Source of the DNA: Istiophorus platypterus
Taxonomy: Eukaryota; Chordata; Actinopteri; Istiophoriformes; Istiophoridae
Direction: 5' to 3'
Assembly (NCBI GenBank): GCA_016859345.1
Contig: CM029134.1
Span: 8,663,560-8,727,559, forward strand
DNA length: 64,000 nucleotides
Numbering within the stretch: the stretch's first letter is position 1; each line of letters opens with the position of its first letter. Of the stretch, positions 1 to 12,100 are shown in pieces. Both the position numbers and the translations under genes were made by a program. A model generated the notes under the pieces. The model saw only the letters and a list, made by a program, of their open reading frames with translations, had not been told where the DNA came from and made no database searches.

Positions 1-3000
1 CCTTGCTGCTGAAGAGGATGAAGAAAACCTTTTTCTTTTAATCAAGCAGTTTTGTTTTGTGAGAAGTACTTTGATCTCAGTTTGACCTTCATTCTAGTAA
101 CCTCTTGATAAAAAGAGATTTGAGAACATGAGGAGTGAGGTTGTAACTCAAAATGAAGTTCTCACCATCTGCAGGAATACACAACATGACCCAAATGTCT
201 GTTCCATGCAGGATATTATCTTGATGTCCGCATAGCATGCATTAATGAATCATTTGAAACTTTTTCAGGGGCTGTCCCTAATAACATTTTTGGGCGTTTA
301 AAGCTTCAATTACCTGCAAATATCTGAAGCCTTGGGGTGAGACGAGGACAAAAATCAGACTTCAGACTTCAAGGTTGTACTTTGTTAGCATGCAGCTCAC
401 AGTAACATCAGCCATAATAGAAAAAAAGAAAATGCATCTAGGCAGTTGAGCTGTTCCTTACAATTTTCAGGGGATTCACTAAACTTGTTGTAGATTTGTC
501 TTGCGCCAGTTTCCTCGGCATATCTGGCGGTCGACTTTTTGGAGTTATCCCAGATGCTTCATTTTTTTGACATCTTGCTAACCTGGGCTTTAACTTGAAC
601 ACACACATCCTCACGTGTCACTGTCCCAGTGTCAGCTCTGGTAACGTTAGATGGGAGCTGTGACGCAAAAAATTTTAAGATTAAATGTCCTCATCATGAT
701 TAATGTTGTCGGATAATGACTAATGTTGGATTATTTTTTCTTACAGCATGGACTATTTGGGATTTTTGTTGTAGTGCTTATAGCAATAACAATAACAAAA
801 CAATACCAATAACAACAATATAACAACAATAAACAAAACTCTAGCATTTGGATTCTAATTCGGATGTCTATTACCATGGCAACAGTAGAAGCTTTGAGGC
901 ATTTGGGGTCAGCCTTACTTCTTTCAGTCTTCACTGTTGCCAAATCCTCATATGACATTGAATTTGCCACTAATTCTCCCCCCAGAGTTAAAACCAATTT
1001 CCCATGCTAGTAATCCCCCACAGAATAGTCATATTGCATATACAATAATCCCAGGATACAAGATGAAACATATCCATCCCCTCGTCCTTTCTCTGGAGAA
1101 GCTCTGAAGTAGACACACTGAAGCAATCATAAGTTGCTTTCGTGACATGAAACATTCAGGCTTTCTTGTTCAGGTTGAGCAGGAGGAAAAGTCCACAGAA
1201 ACATCATTTAAGCATGCGAAGGACTTCTTTTCATCACAGTCACTAGGAATTTACCAGGTACTTGAAATCAGCCTTTGAGCTTTGCGTACTTCAGGTGGAT
1301 TAGGGCTGCCTTTGGTCTTTATTTCTGTTTTTTATTAAAGCTTTTATAACTTTTTGTTTCAGGTAAACAGGCATAAGTGAAGGATGTTCTTTTTTGGGTT
1401 TTTGTTTTGTTGTGGGTTTTTTTTTTTTAATAGCCGGAGGTCATGCAGTGTAAACATGGCTCTGAACAGACAAGCCCGACTGCATTTTAACCAAGAATTC
1501 CACAGACTGAGGGAAAACAGTGCGTGCCGCTCGGGCCCAAAGTCCCTGCATCCCACATGTACATCTGTTCATGTCCAGCTGGGTCCACAGATTCATTAAG
1601 GCCCAGCAGCAACTTGCTAAGCAACAAAATGTCCTCTCACAAACTGCCCTCTTTCACTGTTAATATACCACTACAGTATTTCACATGAAACCGTATGTGC
1701 CTGTGCCGCCACATAAAGACCAATATATGCAATTTGTTTTCACAGCTGATGAGTGGCTTCTTTTTCTTGTTATCGCTCATAGTGCAGGGGTGTAAGTGTA
1801 AGTGTAAGTGAAGGAAAGCCAGACCTGAGCAATACATATCAGTTATTAATGTAAATTAGATACACCATCTTCAAATCTTTAAATAAAGGTCTGGCAAACA
1901 AAAAAGGCTCAAACCTGCTCAAACTAGTAACGTTTGGGTATGATCAAACCTGAGATGTGTCTCAGAGCTCGGAAACTAAAAAGTGAAAGGTGTCAGGTTA
2001 AGAGTAGGGTTTTGGTCATGGTTAAATAAAAAAACAGGAGCTGAAAATGAAAATTGAAGATATACCGAAGATGTAAATGGAGCCCTGTCTGCAGAATTTG
2101 AAAGCAATTTCCTACCTTATAATTACCATGTCAAGTTACAGCCTGTTTCTCTGTAATGGCTCCTCCACATAATGCTTTAGCTAGCTCTTTATTTATATCT
2201 TAAAAAGTCACGTTCCTTTCATGAAATGATGTGAGCACACAAAGGATTTTTTTTTCTTCCCTACAAGCTTACACAACATATTAGCGAACATTTCTTTCAC
2301 AGAATTATTGATCTTAGCTGAAACAACATTAGTGACAAAAATATAATTGGTACCTATTTTATAAAACACTTTTAGAGGAACATTTTTCAACTGAATGAAG
2401 TCTGCAATTACAACTGAAAAGTTTTCATATATGTCAGAAATTCTGGGCTCATTAAAATGTTGTCGTTGATGTTATATGGTATTGATTATTCACCTGAAGC
2501 CTAATCACTTCTTCTCAGCCCCAGGTAATTTATGTAGGTTTGTAAGAAGGCAAAGCCTTATTGATATTTTAAATCATTAAAATGTTCCAATTCACAACGA
2601 TATAGTGTATATTATTATTCAATTATAGTTCTAACTTGTCTTGAGTAAATCAGTAATACAAATGTGCAGTACTGCCATGACATATCGACTTTGTCATTTA
2701 AATGGAACAAGTGAGAATTGATTAACTAGATGAATCCAAGTAACTTGTGTCAGGAAACAACCTTTATCACTGCTTAAGTCATTTCTGTTAGAGCCGTCAC
2801 ATCTCATTTATAGTTTACAACCGTACGCTAAAAGCACAGTGTCATGACATTGAAAATATTAGCATGTTACACATACTGTGGGTAGTAATGCCAATGGATG
2901 GACATACTTATTATGTTAAAAAAAAACTTCTGTCACTACTAAAACAACAAGACTAGTTGGCAGCACTATTTGCAGCCAAGTTGTATTTTTTTATTCACCG

Positions 3001-5178
3001 TTAAAACAAAGTAATGGACAAATTAGAGTTTTGAGCTTAATGAAAAGCTATTACAGTTCGGTCTGAGAGAACACTGACGTGTGTATCAAGTCTCATGGTA
3101 ACCTCTGGAAAATTACACTACCATCCCTTAAATCAGTGCACCGGTGTGGTAATGATGGAGCCATTTAAAATGCGATTTTATGACTTGACCAGGTGATCGG
3201 CTATTGATTATAATGGCATTAAGGATGGAATTCCCAGATCCAGGCTTTTACACAGAATCTAAATACTCCGACCATGTGCATTAATTGAAGTAATGATGCT
3301 TTGCCGACTGCTTGTTGCTACAGTATAAAAACCTTCACAAATACCTGCCTGCTCTGAAAATGTGAAAGGCCAAAATTTAGTCATACAGAAGAGTGTGACC
3401 ATCAGGACAAATTTCAGGTTCAGCTTTTCTTTCCCCTGGCAAATTGTAGGGTTACATTTTATCTGCAGCTGAGAGCGTGTCAGAGAAATGCTCTGTTTGT
3501 ATACGGTATATTTCCATAGGGATGTGTTCATTCTCACTTTGAAATCATTGGATTGTAACCAATTTTCCTATTGTTGTTCAAGTACGGAGGGTCCTGTTAC
3601 TTTCTGAATAGAGCCAGGGACTCCTTAAAAAAGGTGCTAGGTGAAAATTGTTTTCTTAAATTCAGATTGTATCTCACGAGATTGCTCTTCTAAAGTTCAT
3701 CAAAGAGAAAAATTTAAAAATACCCCGCCGCGAAAGACTTAAAAGTTGACAGCAACTATTATTGCCTGACACGAGCGGATTACACGATCCGAGGATGCTC
3801 GGATCAAAGCGCAGATAGAGATCAATTGAAAAGCAGTCAGAGGCTCGGATCAGTCCGTGCTGAGTGTTCAGCTTCCCTATAGCTAATCAGTGCAGAAGGT
3901 ATGTTTAGGCGCAGTGAAGAAAGGGACTGGAACAGACAAGATTACAGTCCAGGAGGGTTAGAGACTAAAATACAAACCTTATCATCAATCTGTCATTTCC
4001 ACAAATGTATCTTCTGAGAACCTGCCCTAACAGGATTTCGGGGCCTGCAGGAAGACTTGCAGGATTTTATTACGTATTGGTTAGTTTACATCTTTTTCTA
4101 GCAAAGTCACAATGCCACCTCTCTCGCTCCCTACCTTGCTCAAAGGAACTGAAAGGGACTCGGAGAAACTGGGATGGATATCTTTCACTCTAAACAACAC
4201 ACTACAGTGTTTTCACCAGGATAAGTGCACAAAGCCAAACTCGTATTTACATGCACTGGTGGAGGAATAGCGTAAAATGACCTTAGAATCGGTGTGGATG
4301 GAACTATTTCATAATAGCCTTGTCATGTGTCCGTCACTCTAATGCTGACTGTCAGTAGGAAACAGGAAACCACCATTACATTTTTAAATGGCTGCAGTTT
4401 GCTTTAACTACTCGATGCTCTGCAAACACCAACACTTCCAATAACAGATACATCCCTAAGGTTGTTATGTACATGAGTCGGTAAATACTCTCCCTCTTAA
4501 CCTCTCTGTTAAATTCTATAACGAGTGTGATTCAGTTTAATCACACAGAGACAGTTCATTCCCCATGGTCTCTCAGCAGGAACATTCACGCTGGTGACTA
4601 TGAACTTGGAGATGAAACTGTACATTTTGACCACTGAGTGAATTTTTCTGATGCAGCTCACGATGCGCTGAAAATGGAACTGAGAAGACAAAGGATGGCA
4701 AGTGAGATGAAGGAGTTCATTTTAGTGCTATTTTAGGAGAGCCGCTGATTTGGTTTTCTTTAGCGATGAAGTACAAGAGACGAAAAGTAGAGATGTTTAC
4801 TTAAGACAAAAGCTGATGTTCAATCCTACCTGCTGTGGCACTAGGTAACAATAAACTGGCTGATATGACAATAATTAAATTGAGTCCAAAAAAATTCAGT
4901 GCTCAACGTTATTAAAATCTCATCCATCCAGATAATTTTAGATAATTCAGATAATTCGTTGTTTTGTCCGTTACAAAGCAGTTGATTCTTTAAAATCTTA
5001 GTTGCGGTTCAAGCAGAATCAGCAACATTAAGAAACAGAAGGTGACAAGAGCAGAGGATGATAAACGGAGAGGCGACAACTTCAAGAGTCTCATTGGACC
5101 TGTTGTGCATGTGTTTCTCTGATAAAGAGCGTGTTGAAAGGTCACAGCCGTTCACTCCCGGCAGCCTGCAAAGCACTT
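1..5178. other. Gene-free flank, no recognised repeat family
   Basis: AT-rich DNA with only short ORFs that show no recognisable protein similarity and no coding-like organisation. Small structures seen are a short GTAAGT tandem run near 1791-1811, T/A homopolymers, and an 8-bp-stem hairpin at 3786-3805 (separate entry). No exon, RNA gene or transposon end could be supported. Distal regulatory sequence for the gene at 38 kb is possible, but nothing in the sequence proves it. Confidence 0.6.
3786..3805. repeat. Perfect 8-bp inverted repeat, 4-nt loop
   Basis: GATCCGAG and CTCGGATC flank a GATG loop. A third copy of CTCGGATC follows at 3844-3851, giving three copies of the half-site in about 65 bp. 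The block is locally richer in CpG than its surroundings. It could be a small cruciform, clustered binding half-sites, or chance. Confidence 0.6.
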
Positions 5179-5228
5179 CACACACACGCACACACACACA
5201 CACACACACACATGCACACACACACACA
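5179..5228. repeat. (CA)n microsatellite
   Basis: Nearly uninterrupted CA dinucleotides with single CG and TG interruptions. ORFs of His/Thr or Val/Cys through it are artefacts of the repeat. Confidence 0.95.
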
Positions 5229-5265
5229 TATATGGACACGCCCACAAAACACACAAGCACAAAAT

Positions 5266-5300
5266 TATGTTGACATGCACAAGAAGTGCATGTCAACATA
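5266..5300. repeat. Perfect 15-bp stem hairpin
   Basis: The 15-base arm TATGTTGACATGCAC (5266-5280) and its exact reverse complement (5286-5300) are separated by the loop AAGAA. It lies about 40 bp 3' of the CA microsatellite. The stem is too short for a typical pre-miRNA hairpin. It may be a fold-back left by a mobile element or a repair event. Confidence 0.85.
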
Positions 5301-6476
5301 TAGCAAACAACCATGCCCATACTTTCCCACAGCCCTGATATCCTTGGTCCAGAATAAAACATCATTTCAATATGAAATGTAAAAGTTGAAAAGGTTCAGC
5401 TGAAGTCAGAATTCACAGTCATTTTGCACTTTTCCTTCGATAAAAAAATGAAACACAACGTCAACCACTATACTGCATTGCTTAGTGAGAATTGCAAATG
5501 AGACGTCAAACCTTACTGGCAGGCTACTTAAAGAGGAGATCACACTATTCACGAAGCATGTAATGACATGGCATGTGGATTCTGAAATATGGTGAGAGCA
5601 AATTCAAGCACAAACCTTGATAAATGAGTGAAGTTTGTTTGAAAATGCAAATTTTTGCATTAAAAGGAAGGGTTTTTTTCCCCTTTTTTACCTGAAATGC
5701 TTGGAATGGCACATGAAAAAGGGATTCTTCAGGAGGTTGAGTGCTTTACCAGTCCTTGAACATCTTTCAATTTTGCGCTTTCAATAACTTTGTAAGTGCC
5801 CTGTGAGACACACCAACAAAAACATGAAACACAAACAAATTCAATCCAGGTCCAGTAATGGTTTGAAAACATTCTGGAGCCTTAAATGCTGAAATATGAA
5901 AATATGTTACACTCTGCTCGGGGGAAGGCGGAGGTATGATATGTAATTCCTCAGATGATCTGGCTAAGCTGAGTTTTTGGCAAAGGTGCTTCAGTTCTTT
6001 CCTTTGCCCTCAGGGTAGGATTAGTGCATAACAGAATCTCAGCTCTCAAAGCTTCCATTCCTCCTTACAGATAAGTTAAATCATCATCATTTAAAGGAAA
6101 TATCTCCAAAAAGCACCATTTTTTAATTTTTTTTTTTTTAATGCTGTGCCTACATGGCTGTAGATAATGAGATACGGGCTGAGCTTGTTTGTAATGCAAT
6201 GACAGTCATTAAACCGACTTACTCGCAAGCACACCCGCTATCAGCTGCAGGCCAAATTCAGAGTAATTCATTTTTCTGATCAGACAGCCAGTCAGCTCTG
6301 GCATGATTTGGCACTTTTAAATATTAGGAATATAATATTTGACTCATCTCTTTATGCTAAAAGCTCTTCAGAGGTCCACTGGGTATTGATAATAAATTTA
6401 CAATATGACACTGCACATCAGAAACAGTTTGGCTTGTAAAATTGGCAGCAATTTGAAGACTTTCCTCAGGATAATA
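5301..6476. other. Intergenic, nothing recognised
   Basis: AT-rich sequence with T homopolymers (for example near 6120-6140). No gene, transposon end or RNA gene is seen. Confidence 0.6.
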
Positions 6477-7177
6477 GGGCTGCAACTGCAAATTATTTTT
6501 ATTATCAATTAATCTAATGTTTGTTTTTTTTTAATCTCCATTAATCTAGTAATCATTTAGTCTGTAAAAAGGCATAAAAATGCTGCAAAAATGTCAGTCA
6601 AAAGTTCTAAGAGCCCAAGGAGTCACCTTCAGTTCCCCAGTTTTGTCTGATCAACAGTCCAAAAGAACTATTTGGCTCAAAGTTATCAAAGTTATTACAA
6701 TTCATCATCTAGGGGCCATGAACGTGTTTACCAGTTTCATAGCAATTCATCCAATAGCTAATGAGACATTTAAATAACAACCAAAAATGTCAACCTCGGT
6801 GAGACACTCTAGAAATCGTCAGGAGATCAAAACTATTAGGATTTATCCTCTGTGGACCTTGAACACCTGTAGCAAATTTCATGGCAATATATCCAACAGT
6901 TTTTGACTAACCACAAATGCCAACCTGCTGCCGGTGCCAGATTAAAAATCAGGGGGATCACTCAAGTAAGACGGATTCTTCTTTTAGGGGGCTTGAATAT
7001 TTGTAAAAAATTTTGGCAGCTGTGCTGCACGGAAAAGAAGTATTTCATTTACAGCGATATAAAAACAGAGGAAAACAGAAAATCCTTGCATTTGAAACAG
7101 TATGAGAATCGTTGTTGATTAGCTTACTGTTGATTGGCCAATTGATTGAATCGACAAGCTGCTCAATCTCTAATTCT
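6477..7177 (+). mobile_element. MITE (GCTGCAACGATTAG-type family), interrupted
   Basis: The left end at 6477 (GGGCTGCAACTGCAAATTAT) leads into a stretch dense in ATTAATCT motifs, then a body ending near 6662 at GATCAACAGTCC. The matching second half of the family resumes near 7043 with a TTTACAGCGATATAAAAACA body and ends near 7177 in AATTGATTGAATCGACAAG followed by CTGCTCAATCTC, a diverged inverted copy of the left end. About 380 bp of unrelated repeat sits between the halves. Other copies in this window are at 14673, 16808, 19757, 21690 and 24970. The family is recognised from memory of common teleost repeats. It has no coding capacity, so an autonomous partner elsewhere must have mobilised it. 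Confidence 0.6.
6672..7030. repeat. Diverged tandem triplication of a dispersed repeat unit
   Basis: Three diverged versions of one unit occur. Anchors are the GAAC/GAAT after a 'CCATG', 'CCTT' or 'GCTT' at 6720, 6861 and 6995, a spacing of 141 and 134 bp. Each unit carries a version of 'GGGATCACTCAAGTAA...TAGGATTTATCCTCTGTGGACC...TTTCATGGCAATATATCCAACAG'. A single copy in opposite orientation occurs at 50353-50530. This is a familiar unnamed interspersed repeat of fish genomes. I do not assign it to a superfamily. Confidence 0.55.
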
Positions 7178-10100
7178 ATTAATGGTGTTTATTGTAGTAA
7201 AGCGGCAGTTTTTTGTTTAGCTGATAATTTCAAAGCAAGGACAGACATAACAAGCATACTAACTTGTTTCTGCTCAGAAATTCAGCTTTTTGTTTTTCTT
7301 CCCTCCTCATTGTGTCAACAAAAAAACGCTAGGTTTCATTAGCATTAGTAGGGTGGTCTTAACAGCAAGAGGGAAATTCAATAGATTTTTAAGTAACTCA
7401 CATATTCTCAAATTTCTTACATGTGCTGAACTAGCGACCTTGACCCTTTATTTTTATATTTGCCTGTTATTCCAGGCAAGTTAAAAACCAGGGCTGAGGA
7501 TTATCAGAAAACACTATCAGACCTCCTGTCATGTTAATTTCCAGTGAAGCAGATAAGATGGAGACGGCTGAAACGACATCATGGAAAACTCCACCGCTGC
7601 TGTTCAAGTGCCACCATAATGGTCATTACAGATCTTTCCTGATGAGGAGTCACTTCCTATAGTGTGTCACCCATTCAGAGCCCTCTTACTTCTGAGAAAC
7701 TACAAATTATTAAAAATAGATGTATTGAAATCTAACAGGAAAACATTCATGCATCCTTAGATGCGATATGGTCACATCTACTTTTCAGTGACCTCTTGCG
7801 TGACAGTGGGACTCTATCCAGGTGTTGCCTCTTAAAGAAAGCAGAGAGATATTTGTTTTGCAACAGCAAAACAAATCTCTACAAAACAAACATACCCCCC
7901 CCCCCCCCCCCAGCAAAGCGTACCTCCACAGGCTTTAAAGTTATTCTTGAGTGAACACAAGTTGAGACCATTAAGGACACCTTGAAAACACTCTCTCCAA
8001 TCCCTGCTTTTGCTCTGAGTGCTCAGAGTATAAATAACGCTGTGACTCCTATTTAATGGTTTACAGTCTGCCACCATGGTGATATGAGATACAATAATGT
8101 GCCAGAGGCGTTTCCATTAGTCAAGATGCATCTGTGGTGAAAAGCTTGATACACTGATCCCGCTATACTTGCGGAGGCAAGACGACGGGCTCGTCTTTGC
8201 TGTGCCTTGACCCTGCATCAGAGGACACTGAGTGAGATACAGTATAGTGTAATCGCTCAAATAGATCAGAAACAAAGGAGAGCGCCATCACTCTCGCAGT
8301 CGGCGGATTTCTATAGCACGGCCTGGGTGAAATAATTCAAGTTCTCTTTTCAGTCCCAGGGGCACAGCGGATGAACAGTTAGGAACAGAATAAACAACTT
8401 AAAGGACTGAAAAGGACCAAAAGGAAAGAAACGACTCAGAGGCACGATGCTGAAGACAGGTCGAATCGGGATATAGTGGAAGGGATATCATCTAAATTGT
8501 AGCCTGTGAGACGCTGAGGCCATGTTTGGCTTGTATGAAGAGAAAAGGGTAGGAAAATGTTTGTTTTTAAGAATGTATCGTGTGCAATAAATGAGAGGAA
8601 ACCAAGGTATGCACAGGATAGGAGTTCACTTCTATAACATCCTCCAGTGGATTCAAGCCAGGCGGGAAAAGCAGCACTATTGAGAAACAGCCAGAGCTTT
8701 TGCCAACTTGTACTCTTCTACTCTTGCTGTTACATAGTCAGAAAGAGGATGACTTGGGGAGCGAGACCCCCCCCCCCCAACACCACCGCCACCGCCACCA
8801 CCCCCAACACTACCACCGCCACCACCACCCAGAATATCTACAATGTCTCTTGTTCTCTCTGAAAGTGACCTGATTTCCAAATGTCATGTATGGTCCCTGA
8901 CAGAAATCTTGCCATTATACAGGAAGCTGCAGATGATCAAAAGACCGATTGAACCTCTTCATCACCTCCACCTCATCAATACTGCGCGATACACTGGCCC
9001 AGCGTGCGTGGTATCTGCTGAAGCTTTAACATCTTTTTTTCTTCCCTGAAAGCTAGTTAACAGCATACAGACTTGAAAATGAGGGTGTGTTTTAAAAGAA
9101 GGCGTTGCATTCTGGCATTTTCCTAAAGATCAAATAAAGACCTTTGAATTATGATGAATTATCACACCAAGGTATCTGCTGCTTCAGCCAGAAGAATCTC
9201 AGAAATCTTTTGAAATGTCTAATAAAAAAAAAAGTCTTTTCTCGTTTGTGTTACCTTTCATCGAATCATTAGTGGGTGTACAGCAGCGCCGGTGAGAGAC
9301 TTTTCCCTTGCTTTAAAACTAGTTCCTTATTTTCCACACTCCACGTCCATCCGCTCTCACTCCGCGGCCTTTCATTAATGAGGTAGACGCGGTCATGTAT
9401 CGCACTCGCCTGTTTGTTAAGAGCCCAGTAATTACACAAGGTGTTGTTTGGTCGACCTGTTTACTATAAAAAGATCATAGAGGAGGTGATGTGAAGATAT
9501 TCTGAGGTTCTGTTTTAGATGTAAATGTGCCGAAACATATTTCTGACCTGATTATAATTTATTAAGTCTGATCTGTTTGTGGTTTCGTGTATATGTCCAG
9601 GTGTTTATGCCTGTCTGCATACAGCACTCCATCAATTTATAGCATAAATGTACGACAGAATATTGTGATGTTTTTGGTAAGTGCAATGTAATTATTGTAC
9701 AGTATGTCTGTCTGAAGACGTTGTTACTGAGAGATCACTTTGATTAAAAGTTTAAATGACTCAAACGCACATACGTTTACACACTGTGTGTTCAAACTTT
9801 TGCAGCTGAAGTGCACAGTGGACCACAAGTCGAAGGGTTCAGCCTTAAGTCCAATTAAGTTTCAAAAACGTCGTCCCCAGATGTCTGGGGAGACAAATTA
9901 TTGATGAACACACATTTTTGTATTTACATTTTATGTAAGGGTTAAATAGACACTAGAAACAAGTACAGCCTAAAGTCAGAAATGAGATAGAAAATGTCCA
10001 AGTCACTGGCGAATAAAAGAGCAGCTAGGTCTCTGACTTCATGACAGCAGATGGATGTTATAAGTAGCTTTTTATAATGTGGGCTTTTATTTGAATAAGA

Positions 10101-11280
10101 GCAGGTATTCACCCAGCACTGAGCAGCAGAGGACTTTAAACTGTCCTATTTTTGTGGGGTGGGAAGGATTTTGCTTTAAAGATTTCGACTAATTAAGAAA
10201 AAAGATGTTTTTTTCCGGTTAAGTAAAGAAGAGAAATATACAAGTACTGCTGAAGCATTAAGTTTAGTGTCTACAGTCACACAGCTATTACAAGAGGGAA
10301 CAAACATGACCTTAAGGTTGTTTGTGTCCTAAGTTGCGTACTCCCTCTCTGACTGGCAGCATATGGGCTGTTGATACTTAAATTACAGGTTTATACACCA
10401 GAGACTGTTTGGTCATGCATGTTGAATATTAGGTCTACAACCACTAGACAAACATAAGAGAGGTTAAATGAAACTCGGTGAAACCCAGGTGGATGTAATG
10501 AGGTCAGGCGAGCACAGCCTCAAAGCATATTAAATCCATATCTGGGTGCAATGAAACACCGTTGGGGCTGCAGAATTCAATCTCAAGAAAACACACCCAG
10601 TGCGTCACTTCTGCAGAGGATGGCAATGAGGCTGACAGTTGCTGGATTTAAAGTGAGTTCGGTAAAAAAAAAAAAAGTTTCTCTTTAATGTTTTTTCCTC
10701 ACTTTTAGTTGTTTAGGTATGTACAAAATCCCGATTATAACATAAGGTGTCTCCAGCAGTTGTTTGTCGTCGAGCAAAGAGATACAAGCTTGTACGCACA
10801 GACAGATGGCAGCGTCCCAGGCGATGCACTGCAGACGTACTGCAGCTTGTCTGCAACCTGTTTAGTGGTGTCTCTGTGGGGACACAAATGAGCATGTGTC
10901 ATGTAATGTTCTTCATGCGGAGCCATGAAATGTGTATTGCGCTTAGTGCCTGACACGCTCACCGGAGTAACATTTTAAATACGACGCACTGCAATGATGT
11001 AATCCGAGTGGATTTATTATTAGCGGGGTTTATTCTGAATTTATTTTTGCTCTGAGTTTTACTCTTTCAGTTTCTCTGCACGGCGGCCGCGTGGAAAAGG
11101 CTCGCAAAATCCAAGATAAGCGTCTTTTTTTTCTCTGCATCGTTTCAGGCAGAGAAACCTAGAGGCAAACAAACAATCTCGAAAAAGCAAAAGACGGTGG
11201 TTACTGAAACAAGTGAAACTGAGTATATCATTTTTTTTATGGAAAATTTGATATCATCAGGTTTTAAAAGTCAAATTTTG
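7178..11280. other. Intergenic with low-complexity C tracts
   Basis: No gene or transposon is recognised. A 17-base C run lies at 7895-7911, and a C12 run followed by CCACCG/CCACCA at 8767-8830 (separate entry). Short Gly-rich or Pro/Thr-rich ORFs over the latter are products of the repeat. The stretch 9345-9470, with a TTCATTAATGAGGTAGACGC core and CpGs, is non-repetitive and could be a regulatory element, without proof. Confidence 0.55.
8767..8830. repeat. Poly-C and (CCACCR)n low-complexity tract
   Basis: Twelve consecutive C followed by imperfect CCACCG, CCACCA and CCCCAACAC units. The complementary strand is G-rich with several GGTGGTGG clusters and could form a G-quadruplex. Confidence 0.9.
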
Positions 11281-11441
11281 CGACGCCTCCATGACTGCGG
11301 GATTAAGACGTTGACCTTGAACCTCAGCCTCCCTGGTTCAAATCCAGCCAAACCACATCAGAGAGAGCTTTGATGAATCACTATCACTCACTCATTTCAC
11401 AACATTGCTCCACCTGTGCTATCAAAATAAAGGCATCAAAA
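11281..11441 (+). mobile_element. tRNA-derived SINE-like element, copy 1
   Basis: The 5' part (GCCTCCATGACTGCGGGATT... AAGACGTTGACCTTGAACC) resembles a tRNA-like A-box head. A canonical pol III B box, GGTTCAAATCC, lies at 11335-11345. The element ends in the tail ATCAAAATAAAGGCATCAAA. This is the layout of a common teleost tRNA-derived SINE. No poly-A stretch or clear target duplication is seen, so the copy is old. Confidence 0.6.
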
Positions 11442-11984
11442 TACTCTTTTTGTTGTGGCAAAGTGCTACTTCTGGATTACACGGTCTTCATTGGATGTTC
11501 TGATTTTCCATGACCTATGCAACTCCAGGTAATTAATTCTTGTGAGAAGCAATCCAAAGTACCATGTCAACTCAAGGTCCACTTACTCACTTGTAACTTT
11601 TGACTGCTCATTATCTGCTGGTAAAGAACGAAAGATCGTCCTCAACTTTTAAGCCACCGTGGCCATGAAGTCCTTCATATGCTTAGAATTTCAGAAAGGA
11701 TGAACAGCTACCAGTTCAATGGCAATTTAGCACACTACAACTGCTGATGAAGACCATGTGATTTGGACAAATGCTCCAGAACAAGAAAATTAGTGGAGTT
11801 GAGATTGTTTTAACTGCTGCTTCTAGGGTCAAAAATGAGCTGCCAGCCAAAGATAGACTGTCAAAGCGGCCAGACAAATATATCAAAATACAGAAATTGC
11901 AGGAAAAATTAAGGAATGATTATCCTTAAACATTCCTTAAACAGCCAATTTCTCAACATCATATTTCAAATGATCTCAAATATC
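11442..11984. other. Spacer between two SINE-like copies
   Basis: Non-repetitive AT-rich sequence with no gene or repeat recognised. Confidence 0.55.
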
Positions 11985-12100
11985 GGGCTGCCTCCATGGC
12001 TTTGGTGTTAAGATGCTGACCTTGAACCTCAATCTTCTAGCTTAACCAAATCCAGGGGACATTTTTCAGTCACTTGCTCATTTCCTGACTCAGTTCTTCA
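11985..12100 (+). mobile_element. tRNA-derived SINE-like element, copy 2 (3' truncated)
   Basis: GGGCTGCCTCCATGGCTTTG and AAGATGCTGACCTTGAACCTC match copy 1 in the same orientation about 700 bp away. The B box is degraded to CTTAACCAAATCC, and the ATAAAGGCAT-type tail is missing or unrecognisable. A decayed copy of the same family as 11281-11441. Confidence 0.5.

Noticed and set aside
5266..5300. microRNA precursor
   Set aside because: A 15-bp stem with a 5-nt loop is far shorter than a pre-miRNA stem.
5009..5382. ORFs on both strands around 5.1-5.4 kb
   Set aside because: They are built on the CA repeat and the adjacent hairpin.
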